From assembly GCA_963735115.1 (NCBI GenBank), contig CAVTJR010000001.1:1302001-1366000 (forward strand): a DNA stretch of 64,000 nt. The letters run 5' to 3'. Within the stretch, counting starts at the first letter, position 1. The number at the start of each line of letters is the position of its first letter. Positions 9,134 through 18,200 of the stretch are shown one piece after another. Below the pieces are notes generated by a model. The model was not told the DNA's origin and did no database searches. It was given only the letters and a program-made list of their open reading frames with translations. Made by a program: the position numbers and the translations under genes. This DNA comes from JAKACA01 sp963735115 (GTDB taxonomy: Bacteria; Actinomycetota; Acidimicrobiia; Acidimicrobiales; Bog-793).

Positions 9134-10090
9134 CTAGAGGCTGCCGGAGAGGATCTGACGCTCCTGCTCCGGCGTGAGGACACCCGGCCGCTCGCGGTAG
9201 GTGCCCGCCGCCCGTGCCTCGGTCACCCAGGCGAGAGTGTCGCGAGCCGTTTCGGGCAACGGCCGCCAGGCGAGCCCGTGCGAGACCGCCTTGCCCACGT
9301 CGGCCGACAGCATCCCCCAAGCCTCGCCCGGGTCGGACAAGGGGAGCACGTCGCGCGCCTCACCCCAGTGCACCTCGGGCGCGGGCAGGCCGATGCCGGC
9401 GGCGATCTGGGCGAGGACCTCGGCAAAGCTGAAGGGCGGGTCGGGTGCCGTGGCCTGGAAGACGTCAGCCGTGTCGTTCTCCACCAAGCCGACCACGAAG
9501 GCGGCGAGATCGCGGCCGTCGATCACCTGCAAAGGCTGCTCCGCCGACGGGCCGAGGATGGGTCCGCCGGCGGCCACGCGCTCGACCCAGTAGACGAAGC
9601 GGTGCGTGGGGTCGTACGGCCCGACGACATAACCGGGGCGCACGATGCAGAGCCGGTTGTCGCCGGCGAGCTCCCTGGCGATCAGCTCGCACCCGACCTT
9701 GAGCGCCCCGTACAGCTCCATGGACACCTCGGTCTCATAAGACGGCTCGACGAGCGGTGCCCCCTCGTCGAAGCCTCCCGAGACGTCCTCGGGGTAGACG
9801 CTGATCGTAGAGATGAGCGTGTACAGGCCGGCGCCCGAACCGAGCGCCGCCAGCACGCCGCGGACCTGGCGGGGCACGTAGGCACAGACGTCCACGGTGG
9901 CGTCCCACTGGCGCCCGCTGAGGCCGGACAGGTCGGCGTTGCGGTCACCGTGGATCTGCTCGGCGCCCGGGAACGCTCCCGGGTTCGTCTCTCCCCGATT
10001 GAAGAGCGTTACCGTGTGACCCTCGTTGAGAGCCCGCTCCGTGATGTGGCGGCCCACGAAGGACGACCCGCCGATGACGAGGATGCGCAT
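9134..10090 (-). CDS. NAD-dependent epimerase/dehydratase (extended SDR)
   Basis: A 318-residue extended short-chain dehydrogenase. The N-terminal Rossmann motif GGSSFVGRH is the usual GxxGxxG variant, and YGALK supplies the catalytic Tyr-x-x-x-Lys pair. IVRPGYVVGPYDPTHR is a family substrate-binding block. It resembles bacterial proteins annotated as reductases or nucleoside-diphosphate-sugar epimerases, but nothing here fixes the substrate. It converges with the sulfatase (13-bp gap) and lies 33 bp downstream of the PLP decarboxylase on the same strand, so the two may be co-transcribed. Confidence 0.88.
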   Translation of the reverse strand: MRILVIGGSSFVGRHITERALNEGHTVTLFNRGETNPGAFPGAEQIHGDRNADLSGLSGRQWDATVDVCAYVPRQVRGVLAALGSGAGLYTLISTISVYPEDVSGGFDEGAPLVEPSYETEVSMELYGALKVGCELIARELAGDNRLCIVRPGYVVGPYDPTHRFVYWVERVAAGGPILGPSAEQPLQVIDGRDLAAFVVGLVENDTADVFQATAPDPPFSFAEVLAQIAAGIGLPAPEVHWGEARDVLPLSDPGEAWGMLSADVGKAVSHGLAWRPLPETARDTLAWVTEARAAGTYRERPGVLTPEQERQILSGSL

Positions 10091-10123
10091 GGCCTCACGG
10101 TACCGGCCGCGCCGACGGCCGGG

Positions 10124-11371
10124 TCAGGAGTAGCGGGTGGCGGCGTCGCCCCGCCTGGCTGCTGTGAAACCGTCCCGGACGGCGGCCATGGACGCCGTCA
10201 GGTCGGCGACGAGCTCGTCCAGGACGGCTGCATGCCCGGGCGAGAGCATGAGCTGGAGCCCGCGGGGCTCGAGGTTGCGGTTGAGGTACCAGCCTCGATC
10301 AGCCATGGCGTCGGCGACGGCGTGCAGGTCGAAACCGTCTCGCGTCGGACGCATCGCCAGCACCGGACCGACCGGGTCGCCGACGAGCTCGACGTCGGCG
10401 AAACCCTCCACGACGGCGCGGAACCGGGCGGTGAGCTCAGCCAGCCCACGGACGATCTCGGTGTACCCCTGCACGCCGAGGTAATTGAGAACCGCCCACG
10501 AGCAGGCGATGGGGGAGGCGGGCCGAGCGCCGGCCATGGCGGCGGAGCCGTAGAGGCCCGCCCCCCACTTGCCATAGAGAAAGCCCTGCAGCTCGAACCA
10601 GTCATCCTCCCGGTGGAGCACGACGGAGGCGCCCTTCGGGACGTACCCGTACTTGTGGATGTCGGCCGACATCGTCGTCACGCCGGGCAGGCGGAAGTCG
10701 AAGGGCGGGACGCCGTGGCCGAGGCGCTCGAGAAACGGCAGCACGAAGGCCCCGATGCAAGCGTCCACATGGCACCCGACGCCCGCCTCGGCAGCGAGGG
10801 AGGCGAGATCCTCAACGGGATCCATGATCCCGTAGGGGTAGGAGAAGGCCGACGCCACGATCACGGCCGTGCGCGTCGTCAGCAGCGAGCGAGCCGCCTC
10901 CACGTCGGCGCGCCAGCTGCCGTCGAGCGGGATCTGCACGAGCTCGAGGTCAAGGTAGTGCGCCGCCTTCGCATAGGCCGGATGAGCGGACTCCGGCGCC
11001 AGGATCTGCGGGCTCTCGATGCCTGCGGCGCGTGCCCGCTGACGGTGCGTGAGCATGGAGAGGAGGATCGACTCGGTGCCTCCCGAGGTCATCGTGCCCG
11101 CCTTCTGGCCGCTCTCGGGCCGGTGGAGGAGGGAGGCGGTGGCGGCGACGACTTCGGTTTCGAGGGCGGCGAGCTCTGGGAATCGGAAGGGGTTGAGGGC
11201 GTTGCCGAACAGGTAGCGGCCGTTCACCTCGGCGATGAGCTCCTCGACGTCGCTTCGTCCCGAGGGGTAGACGAGACCGAACAGGCGACCGGAGTGCACG
11301 TCGGGCTCGGAGGCTTGCCGTCGCTCTAGGCGCCCGAGAACCTCCGGGGCGGAGAGGCCCTCCTCTCGCAT
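10124..11371 (-). CDS. PLP-dependent decarboxylase/lyase, sphingosine-1-phosphate lyase-like
   Basis: A 415-residue fold-type I PLP enzyme of the group II decarboxylase superfamily. The Schiff-base lysine is in SADIHKYGYVPKGASVVLHR; TSGGTESILLSML binds the cofactor phosphate and HVDACIGAF carries the Asp that pairs with the pyridine nitrogen. The HKYGYxPKG form of the lysine loop is that of sphingosine-1-phosphate aldolases rather than glutamate decarboxylases. Eukaryotic homologues cleave phosphorylated sphingoid bases; in bacteria the substrate is often unknown. It is divergent from the molybdenum hydroxylase genes and upstream of an SDR on the same strand. Confidence 0.85.
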   Translation of the reverse strand: MREEGLSAPEVLGRLERRQASEPDVHSGRLFGLVYPSGRSDVEELIAEVNGRYLFGNALNPFRFPELAALETEVVAATASLLHRPESGQKAGTMTSGGTESILLSMLTHRQRARAAGIESPQILAPESAHPAYAKAAHYLDLELVQIPLDGSWRADVEAARSLLTTRTAVIVASAFSYPYGIMDPVEDLASLAAEAGVGCHVDACIGAFVLPFLERLGHGVPPFDFRLPGVTTMSADIHKYGYVPKGASVVLHREDDWFELQGFLYGKWGAGLYGSAAMAGARPASPIACSWAVLNYLGVQGYTEIVRGLAELTARFRAVVEGFADVELVGDPVGPVLAMRPTRDGFDLHAVADAMADRGWYLNRNLEPRGLQLMLSPGHAAVLDELVADLTASMAAVRDGFTAARRGDAATRYS

Positions 11372-11486
11372 CTCTCAGACGGTAGCGGGTCTGCCGGCGA
11401 CGACTGCGCCACCTGCGAAAGGGGCGCTTGTCTCTCCGGGTGGGCGGTGATAAGACGGCAGCGCCATCAGACGAAGGGGGAGCGGA

Positions 11487-11969
11487 ATGAGAGTGTCCCT
11501 GACCGTGAACGGCCAGGCGAGGCAAAGCGACGTGGAACCCCGCCTGTTGCTCGTCCACTACCTGCGCGACGTGCTCGGGCTCACCGGGACGAACATCGGC
11601 TGCGACACGTCATCCTGCGGCGCCTGCACCGTGCTCGTGGGTGGCGAGTCCGTCAAGTCATGCACGATGCTGGCCGTGCAGGCGCAGGGAACCGACATCA
11701 CCACGATAGAAGGCCTCGCCGGCGACCAGCTCCACCCGATGCAGGAGGCCTTCCGCCAGAACCACGGCCTGCAGTGCGGGTTCTGCACACCGGGGATGGT
11801 GATGGCGGCCGTGTCCTTGCTGGCCGAGCAGCCCAACCCGACAGAGGATGACGTCCGCGTCGGTCTCGAGGGCAACCTCTGCCGCTGCACCGGGTACCAC
11901 AACATCGTGCGCAGCGTGCTGGCGGCTGCGGAGCTGAGCGGGTCGGCTTCCTCGGCGGTGACGTCATGA
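11487..11969 (+). CDS. coxS: Molybdenum hydroxylase [2Fe-2S] small subunit (CoxS-like)
   Basis: Electron-transfer subunit of a CO-dehydrogenase-type molybdenum hydroxylase. At 160 residues it has the normal family length. The plant-type ferredoxin cluster ligands are CDTSSCGAC plus a later Cys (KSCTM). The second helical cluster uses CGFC and CRC (LQCGFCTPGM, GNLCRCTGYHNI). An AGGGGGAGC-type ribosome site precedes ATG 11487. It is first in a coupled S-L-M operon: its stop overlaps the large-subunit start by four bases. It passes electrons from the Mo site to the FAD subunit. Confidence 0.93.
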   Translation: MRVSLTVNGQARQSDVEPRLLLVHYLRDVLGLTGTNIGCDTSSCGACTVLVGGESVKSCTMLAVQAQGTDITTIEGLAGDQLHPMQEAFRQNHGLQCGFCTPGMVMAAVSLLAEQPNPTEDDVRVGLEGNLCRCTGYHNIVRSVLAAAELSGSASSAVTS

Positions 11970-14356
11970 CGACGACCGAGTCCGTTGCGGCCTCGGCCAC
12001 GCCCGTGCTCGGCACACGCCTGCTGCGGAAGGAGGATCCGCCCCTCCTGACAGGTGAGGCCCGCTTCGTGGCAGACATCCAGGTGCCCGGCAGCCTGCAC
12101 TTCGCCCTCGTGCGCAGCCCGCTGGCCCACGCCCGCATCGTCTCGGTCGATCTGGCGCCGGCGAAGGCGATGCCCGGCGTCGTGGCGGCTTTCTCCGGGG
12201 CCGACCTGCGCGACTCCTGGGCGGCTCCGATGCCCTGCGCCTGGCCGGTCACGGCCGACATGAAGAGCCCCACCCACCTTCCGCTCGCTGTCGAGACCGT
12301 CGCCTACCTCGGTGACGCCGTCGCCGTCGTCGTGGCCGAGAGCGAGTACGCCGCTCGCGACGCCGCCGATGCCGTCGTGGTGGAGTACGACCCGCTACCG
12401 GCTGTCATCGGCCTGGAGGACGCCTTGTCCGACCGCGTCCTCGTGCACGAGGAGCTGGGCACGAACTCGAGCTACACGTGGGAGCTGACACCGGATGCGG
12501 CCGCGGTGGAGGCGGCCTTCGCCAAGGCCGCTCACACCGTCTCGAAACGCTATGTCCAACAGCGGCTCATCCCCTCGGCGATGGAGCCACGGGGCGTGCT
12601 CGTGGTGCCGCAGCCTTTCGGGGGTGAGTACACCGTGTACTCCGCCACCCAGATCCCCCACATCTTGAAGATCATGCTGGCGATCACGACGGGGATCTCC
12701 GAGACGAGCCTGCGGGTCATCGCCCCATCGGTCGGCGGCGGCTTCGGCTCCAAGCTGAACGTCTACGCCGAGGAGATTCTCGCCGTCGTGCTCGCCAAGC
12801 GGCTCGGCCGCCCGGTGCGGTGGATAGAGGATCGCTCGGAGAACAGCGTCGCCACCATTCAAGGTCGTGGCCAGATCCAGCACATCGAGCTCGCCGCCGA
12901 TGCCGACGGGCGGATCACCGCCATCCGGGTGAAGCTGCTCGCCGACATGGGTGCCTACCTCCAGCTCGTCACGCCCGGCATCCCGCTCCTGGGCGCCTTC
13001 CTCTACGCAGGCGTCTACGACGTCCCGGCTTACTCGTTCTCCTGCACGTCGGTGTTCACGACTATGACGCCGACCGACGCCTACCGCGGGGCCGGTCGCC
13101 CGGAGGCCACCTACGCCATCGAGCGAGCCATCGACGCCTTGGCTGCCGAGGTCGGCGTGGACGCCGTGGAGATCCGGCGGCGCAACTACGTGAAGGCCGA
13201 GCAGTTCCCCTACACCTCCGTCGCCGGGCTCGTCTACGACAGCGGCCAGTACGAGCTGGCTCTCGACAAGGCGCTCGAAGTGGCTGGCTACCAGGCGCTG
13301 CGCGACGAGCAGGCACGGCGACGGGCGGCCGGGGACGTCAAGCAGCTCGGTATCGGGCTGTCGTCCTACATGGAGATGTGCGGGCTCGCTCCGTCCCGCG
13401 TGCTCGCCTCGCTCAACTACTCGGCCGGCGGCTGGGAAGCCGCCACGGTCCGGCTGCTGCCGACAGGCAAGGTGCAGGTCGTCACGGGGTCCTCGCCCCA
13501 CGGACAGGGGCACGAGACCTCCTGGTCGATGATCGTCGCCGATCGCCTCGGCGTCAGCCCGGACGACGTCGATGTCCTGCACTCCGATACGGCGATCGCC
13601 CCGTACGGCATGGACACCTATGGCTCGCGTTCGCTCCCGGTCGGTGGCGTGGCCGTCGCCCTCGCGACGGACAAGGTCATTGACAAGGCCCGCGAGATCG
13701 CCGCCCACCTGCTGGAGGCGGCGGCGGAGGACCTCGAGCTGTCCGGCGGCTCGTTCCGGGTGAAGGGCTCACCCACCATGGAGGTGGCGCTCGGTGCCAT
13801 CGCCTTTGCCGCCTTCACGGCCCACAACCTGCCTGATGGGATGGAGCCCAACTTGCAGGCGTCGGTCCACTACGACCCGCCGAACTTCTCCTTTCCCTTC
13901 GGCACCCACATCGCCGTCGTCGAGATCGACACCGAAACGGGGCACGTCCACCTCGACCGTTACATCGCCGTCGACGACTGCGGCAACCAGGTGAACCCGC
14001 TCATCGTCGAGGGCCAAGTCCACGGCGGCATCGTCCAGGGGGTGGCGCAGGCCTTGTGGGAGGAGGCCGTCTACGACGAGGAAGGCAACCTGCTCACGAG
14101 CACGCTCATCGACTACCTCGTGCCGGCGGCCTCGGAGCTGCCGAGCATCGAGACGGCGTCCACCGTCACGCCCAGCCCGACGAACGTCCTCGGGGTGAAA
14201 GGCGTCGGCGAGGCGGGCACGATCGGCTCGGCGCCGGCCGTGATGAACGCCATCGTGGACGCCCTGGCGCCTCTCGGCGTCACCGACCTCGAGATGCCCG
14301 CCACGCCGGAACGCGTCTGGCGGGCGATCGCGCAAGCAAAGGGGGAGGACCGATGA
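11966..14356 (+). CDS. coxL: Molybdenum hydroxylase large subunit, form II CoxL-like
   Basis: Catalytic subunit carrying the molybdopterin cytosine dinucleotide cofactor. At 796 residues the length fits CoxL. The active-site loop reads AYRGAGR near residue 371, which defines form II enzymes; true form I CO dehydrogenases have AYxCSFR. SVGGGFGSK and GQGHETSW are Mo-cofactor contacts, and VKGVGEAGTIG near the end carries the catalytic Glu. Form II enzymes are widespread and their substrate is uncertain, so CO oxidation should not be assumed. The TGA overlaps the medium-subunit ATG. No coxD, coxG or XdhC-type maturation gene is seen nearby. Confidence 0.92.
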   Translation: MTTTESVAASATPVLGTRLLRKEDPPLLTGEARFVADIQVPGSLHFALVRSPLAHARIVSVDLAPAKAMPGVVAAFSGADLRDSWAAPMPCAWPVTADMKSPTHLPLAVETVAYLGDAVAVVVAESEYAARDAADAVVVEYDPLPAVIGLEDALSDRVLVHEELGTNSSYTWELTPDAAAVEAAFAKAAHTVSKRYVQQRLIPSAMEPRGVLVVPQPFGGEYTVYSATQIPHILKIMLAITTGISETSLRVIAPSVGGGFGSKLNVYAEEILAVVLAKRLGRPVRWIEDRSENSVATIQGRGQIQHIELAADADGRITAIRVKLLADMGAYLQLVTPGIPLLGAFLYAGVYDVPAYSFSCTSVFTTMTPTDAYRGAGRPEATYAIERAIDALAAEVGVDAVEIRRRNYVKAEQFPYTSVAGLVYDSGQYELALDKALEVAGYQALRDEQARRRAAGDVKQLGIGLSSYMEMCGLAPSRVLASLNYSAGGWEAATVRLLPTGKVQVVTGSSPHGQGHETSWSMIVADRLGVSPDDVDVLHSDTAIAPYGMDTYGSRSLPVGGVAVALATDKVIDKAREIAAHLLEAAAEDLELSGGSFRVKGSPTMEVALGAIAFAAFTAHNLPDGMEPNLQASVHYDPPNFSFPFGTHIAVVEIDTETGHVHLDRYIAVDDCGNQVNPLIVEGQVHGGIVQGVAQALWEEAVYDEEGNLLTSTLIDYLVPAASELPSIETASTVTPSPTNVLGVKGVGEAGTIGSAPAVMNAIVDALAPLGVTDLEMPATPERVWRAIAQAKGEDR

Positions 14357-15174
14357 TCCCGTCATCGTTCGACTACCGCCGGGCCTCGTCGCTCGACGAG
14401 GCGATCACGATGCTCGTCGAGGGTGGCGAGGACGCCAAGCTCATGGCGGGGGGTCACTCGCTGCTGCCGCTCATGAAGCTGCGCCTGGCCTCGCCGTCGG
14501 TGCTCGTGGACCTCGGCCCGTTGCGCGAGCTCTCCTACGTCCGCGACGCCGGCGATCACGTCGCCGTCGGCGCTCTCACGAGACACACCGACGTGCACGG
14601 GAGCAACGTCGCCCGCACGGAGGTGCCCATCCTCGCTCATGTGGCCGGGCAGATCGGTGACCCGCAAGTACGGCACCGGGGCACGATCGGAGGATCGATC
14701 GCCCACGGCGATCCAGCTTCGGACCTGCCGGCGGTCTGCCTAGCCCTGCGGGCTACCTTCGTGCTGGCGGGACCGTCGGGGCAGCGTCTTGTGCCGGCGA
14801 CGGACTTCTTCACCGGTTTCCTGGAAACCGCCATCGCCCGCGATGAGGTCCTCACCGAGATCCGGCTGCCCAAGCACTCCGCCACCGGATGGTCCTTTCA
14901 GAAGTTCGGGCTGCGCGCCCAGGACTGGGCCATCGTCGGAGTCGCCGCCGTCCGAAACGGATCGACGGGCGTCGCTCTCGTCAACATGTCCGACACGCCG
15001 GTGCTGGCGGCCGGCGTGGAGGCCGCCGTCGCAGCCGGGGCTACGCCGAGCGAGGCGGCGGCCCATGCCTCTGACGGTCTCGAGCCGCCGAGCGACGTGC
15101 GCTCGTCGCGGGAGTACCGGCGCCATCTCGCCTCGGTGCTCGTGCAACGGGCCTTGGAGGAAGCCGGCGCCTGA
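14353..15174 (+). CDS. coxM: Molybdenum hydroxylase FAD-binding medium subunit (CoxM-like)
   Basis: Flavoprotein subunit of the hydroxylase complex, 273 residues. The two FAD-binding loops are present: AGGHSLLP near residue 32 and TIGGSIAHGDPASDLP near 110. The start ATG at 14353 overlaps the large-subunit stop (ATGA), giving translational coupling. A longer frame from 14056 is only antiphase reading of coxL. The gene order S-L-M differs from the M-S-L order of classical cox operons. A cytochrome P450 gene follows 21 bp downstream and may share the transcript. Confidence 0.93.
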   Translation: MIPSSFDYRRASSLDEAITMLVEGGEDAKLMAGGHSLLPLMKLRLASPSVLVDLGPLRELSYVRDAGDHVAVGALTRHTDVHGSNVARTEVPILAHVAGQIGDPQVRHRGTIGGSIAHGDPASDLPAVCLALRATFVLAGPSGQRLVPATDFFTGFLETAIARDEVLTEIRLPKHSATGWSFQKFGLRAQDWAIVGVAAVRNGSTGVALVNMSDTPVLAAGVEAAVAAGATPSEAAAHASDGLEPPSDVRSSREYRRHLASVLVQRALEEAGA

Positions 15175-15195
15175 GGCCGGTTGGCGGAGGGGACG

Positions 15196-16422
15196 ATGAC
15201 CGTCTCGGTGCGTGAACTGGATTTGCCGTTGCTCGAGACCGTCGGGCTCGAGCGCGAGAAGGCTCTCGAGCTGACGGCCGACGCTCGTCGCCAGAGCTGG
15301 CTGGCGCGAACCGAGATGGGTTTCTCGGTCACGACCCACGAGGACGCTCGGGCGATGCTGCGCGATCGCCGCTTCCACTCCGCCCTCTCGATGCTCCCCT
15401 CGCGAGCCGGATTGCAGCCGGGCGGCTATCTCTCGCGCCGCCGCCGCTCGATCCTGTCGATGGACGGCATCGAGCACACGCGGCTGCGGCGCCTCGTCTC
15501 ACCGGCGTTCACGCCGGCTGCGGCCGAGCGTCACCGGCCCTTCATCCGGGCGACGATCTCTGGTCTCGTCGAACCGGTGGCCGCGCGGGGGTCGTGCGAG
15601 CTCGTGTCGGAGGTGTGCGAGCCGTACCCCATCCCCGTCATCTGCGAGCTGCTCGGCGCGCCGAAGGAGGACTGGCGGCTCTTCTCCCACTGGGCGACCG
15701 ACATCTTCCGGATCTTCAACCAGGACCTGGAGACCGATCTGCCCGCCATCGAGACGGCCTCGACCGAGCTCGACGCCTACGTGCGCGCCATGGTGGACGA
15801 GCGTCGAAAGGATTCGCGACCTGACCTGCTGAGCGAATTGATCGCCCTCGAGGAGGCTGGCGACCGCCTCTCCACCGACGAGCTCGTAATGCTCGCCGAA
15901 GCCGTCTTGATGGCGGGCACGGACACGACGCGGAACCAGCTCGGCTGCAGCGTCGCCCTCTTCGCCGAGCACCCGGAGCAGTGGCGGCTGCTGGGTGACC
16001 AGCCCGAGCTGGCTCGGCGAGCCGTGGAGGAGTCGATGCGCTTCCTCGGCGCCGTTCGCGGCACCGCCCGGGTGGCGGCGGAGGACGTGGAGTACCGCGG
16101 GGTCGTGTTTCCGAAAGGGACCTTCGTCTCGTTCTCCCTCTCCGGCTCGAACCGGGACGACGCCGCCTTCTTGGAGCCGGACACCTTCGACATCACCGCC
16201 GAGCGCGATGCCCCCCACCTCACCTTCGGTTGGGGGATCCACCACTGTCTCGGTGCCGGGCTTGCACGCGTCGAGCTGCAGGAGGCCCTGGCGGTGCTCG
16301 CACGGCGCCTGCCCGACCTCGTGGTGGACGGCGTCATCGAGTGGAAGCCGGCGACCTTCGGGATCTGGGGGCCGGTGTCGCTCCCCGTGCGCTTCACGCC
16401 GACGCCGGCCAGAGCCGCCTGA
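15196..16422 (+). CDS. Cytochrome P450
   Basis: A soluble bacterial P450 monooxygenase of 408 residues. The I-helix oxygen-activation motif is MAGTDTTRNQLG near residue 240, the K-helix ExxR is ESMR near 280, and the heme-ligand loop is FGWGIHHCLGAGLARVE with the axial Cys near 351. ATG 15196 is preferred because GGAGGGG precedes it; a TTG at 15181 would also read in frame. It sits directly after the CoxSLM-like genes, so the pair may act on related substrates. No ferredoxin or ferredoxin reductase partner lies next to it. Substrate unknown. Confidence 0.93.
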   Translation: MTVSVRELDLPLLETVGLEREKALELTADARRQSWLARTEMGFSVTTHEDARAMLRDRRFHSALSMLPSRAGLQPGGYLSRRRRSILSMDGIEHTRLRRLVSPAFTPAAAERHRPFIRATISGLVEPVAARGSCELVSEVCEPYPIPVICELLGAPKEDWRLFSHWATDIFRIFNQDLETDLPAIETASTELDAYVRAMVDERRKDSRPDLLSELIALEEAGDRLSTDELVMLAEAVLMAGTDTTRNQLGCSVALFAEHPEQWRLLGDQPELARRAVEESMRFLGAVRGTARVAAEDVEYRGVVFPKGTFVSFSLSGSNRDDAAFLEPDTFDITAERDAPHLTFGWGIHHCLGAGLARVELQEALAVLARRLPDLVVDGVIEWKPATFGIWGPVSLPVRFTPTPARAA

Positions 16423-16458
16423 GACAGAGGCGCCGCCAACGCCGCCCGCCGGCGGCGC

Positions 16459-18111
16459 TCAGGCCACGGGCACGGCGAGGACGGCCTCGGCCTCGGCCAG
16501 GACCCCACTCTCGGCGAGATACCCGTCCGTGGCCATGGCCGGGGCGCCGTGGCGGCGCAGCAGGAGGACACTTGCCGCCGTCCCGGCCAGGGCGACAGCC
16601 GCCGCGACGCGCATGCCGGTGCTCATGGCCGTCGTGAAGGCCTGATGCGCCGTGCTCACGAGCTCGCTGCCGGCCACGCCACCGACGTGGGCACCGACGG
16701 CATCGGCGGCGGCGATCGATCCCGTGGCGACCTTCACGACGACGGCGGGGGCGTGGTGTGCGGTCAGGGTGGTGGCGAGGTGGTTTCGGTAGACATCAGC
16801 GGTCAGGCTGCCGACGACGGCGACGCCGAGGGCACCTCCGACCTCACGGATCGTGTCGTTGACGGCGCTGCCCGCCCCGGCTTGGTGGGCGGGGACGGCC
16901 GTCATGATCGTCGTGCTCGCCGGCGCCATCAGCAGGCCCATGCCTGCTCCCATGATCGCCACGGCCAGCGCCAGCGGCGGGTACGTCGTGTGGACGCCCG
17001 CTGTCGAGAGGTCGAGGAGGCCGAGGCCCATGAGCGCCATGCCGGCGGGCAGCACCACGCGGATGCCGACGCGCTTGGCCAGGATCGTCGAGATCGGGGA
17101 GACCGCACCCATGGCAAGGGCGAAGGGCAAGGCCCGCACTCCCGCTGAGAGCGGGCTGTAGCCGTGCACCAGCTGGAGGTACTGGGTGAGGACGAAGAGG
17201 CTGCCGAAGAGGGCGAAGAAGACGACGGTGACGGAGCCGGCGGCGGCCGAGAAGGCCCGCGACCGGAAGACGCGGAGGTCGACGAGCGGGTTGTCCACTC
17301 GCAGCTCCCACCAGATGAAGACGGCAAGGGCGCCCAGGGCGGCGGCTGCTTCCAGGCCGGTGGCGGGGGCGAGCCAGCCTCGCACGGGCGCCTCGATGAT
17401 GGCGTCGACGAGGGCGAACAGAGCGCCACCGATGAGGCCCGTCCCGACGAGGTCGAGCCGGCGTCCTGCCGGCTCTGCCGTCTCGGGCACCGTGCGGAGC
17501 ACGCCGAGGACGGCGACGGCCACGAGCGGCAGGTTGACGAGGAAGACGCTGCCCCACCAGAAATGCGACAGCAGCAGCCCGCCGAGCGTAGGCCCGACGA
17601 CGATGCCCACGCCGGCGACCGCTGACCAGGCGGCGATCGCCTGCGGGCGCTCTTGTGGGGGGAAGACGGCGTTCAGGATCGACAGCGTCGCCGGCATCAC
17701 GAAGGCGGCGCCGAGTCCCATGACGACCCGTGTGACGATGAGCACCCCCGCGCTCGAGGTCATCGACGCCGCCAGGCTGCCGAGGGCGAAGACCGCCAGA
17801 CCGGCGAGGAGCGAGCGCCGGCGGCCGTAGTGGTCGCCGAGGGCGCCGGCCGGGATGAGGAGCGCGGCGAAGCACAGGGTGTAGGCATCCATGATCCACT
17901 GCAGCGACGAGGTGCCCGCGTGCAGCACCCGGGCGAGTGTCGGCAGCGCCGTGTTCAGCACGGTGTTGTCGATGACGACGACGAGCAGGCTGAGGCAGAG
18001 CACGAGCAGGATCTGCTTGCGCCGCGGGTGGCCGTCAGGCCACTGGGCGCTCACGGCGCCTCCGCCCATTGCTGTAGGAAGTCGATTCGGGCTTGTCGTT
18101 TGCGTGCTCAC
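16459..18111 (-). CDS. MFS drug exporter, DHA2 (EmrB/QacA) family
   Basis: A 550-residue proton-driven efflux protein with about 14 hydrophobic segments. Family signatures are visible: motif A GALGDHYGRRRSLL after TM2, motif C GVGIVVGPTLGGLL in TM5, and the opening VVVIDNTVLNTALPTL (D-T-T/N-V-N-A-L-P) typical of DHA2 proteins. It is divergent from a TetR regulator whose probable operator lies in the shared 89-bp promoter region, a standard arrangement for inducible efflux. The drug or metabolite exported is unknown. Confidence 0.92.
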   Translation of the reverse strand: MSTQTTSPNRLPTAMGGGAVSAQWPDGHPRRKQILLVLCLSLLVVVIDNTVLNTALPTLARVLHAGTSSLQWIMDAYTLCFAALLIPAGALGDHYGRRRSLLAGLAVFALGSLAASMTSSAGVLIVTRVVMGLGAAFVMPATLSILNAVFPPQERPQAIAAWSAVAGVGIVVGPTLGGLLLSHFWWGSVFLVNLPLVAVAVLGVLRTVPETAEPAGRRLDLVGTGLIGGALFALVDAIIEAPVRGWLAPATGLEAAAALGALAVFIWWELRVDNPLVDLRVFRSRAFSAAAGSVTVVFFALFGSLFVLTQYLQLVHGYSPLSAGVRALPFALAMGAVSPISTILAKRVGIRVVLPAGMALMGLGLLDLSTAGVHTTYPPLALAVAIMGAGMGLLMAPASTTIMTAVPAHQAGAGSAVNDTIREVGGALGVAVVGSLTADVYRNHLATTLTAHHAPAVVVKVATGSIAAADAVGAHVGGVAGSELVSTAHQAFTTAMSTGMRVAAAVALAGTAASVLLLRRHGAPAMATDGYLAESGVLAEAEAVLAVPVA

Positions 18112-18147
18112 GGCGGTCTCCTCAGTGCTTCGGGCCTAACGGTCGTG

Positions 18148-18165
18148 TACTTACGATCGTAAGTA
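18148..18165. promoter_or_regulatory. TetR-type operator (18-bp perfect palindrome)
   Basis: TACTTACGATCGTAAGTA is a perfect inverted repeat centred between the divergent exporter (start 18111) and TetR gene (start 18201). It lies 37 bp from the exporter start and 36 bp from the regulator start, so one dimer or dimer pair could silence both promoters. Symmetry and placement are seen directly; the binding protein is inferred. Confidence 0.8.
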
Positions 18166-18200
18166 TATGCAGAAGAGCTAACAGATGTAAAGTAAGAATC

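Noticed and set aside
9068..11329. Plus-strand open frame of 753 codons opposite the epimerase and PLP genes
   Set aside because: Spans two recognised genes in antisense and has no motif.
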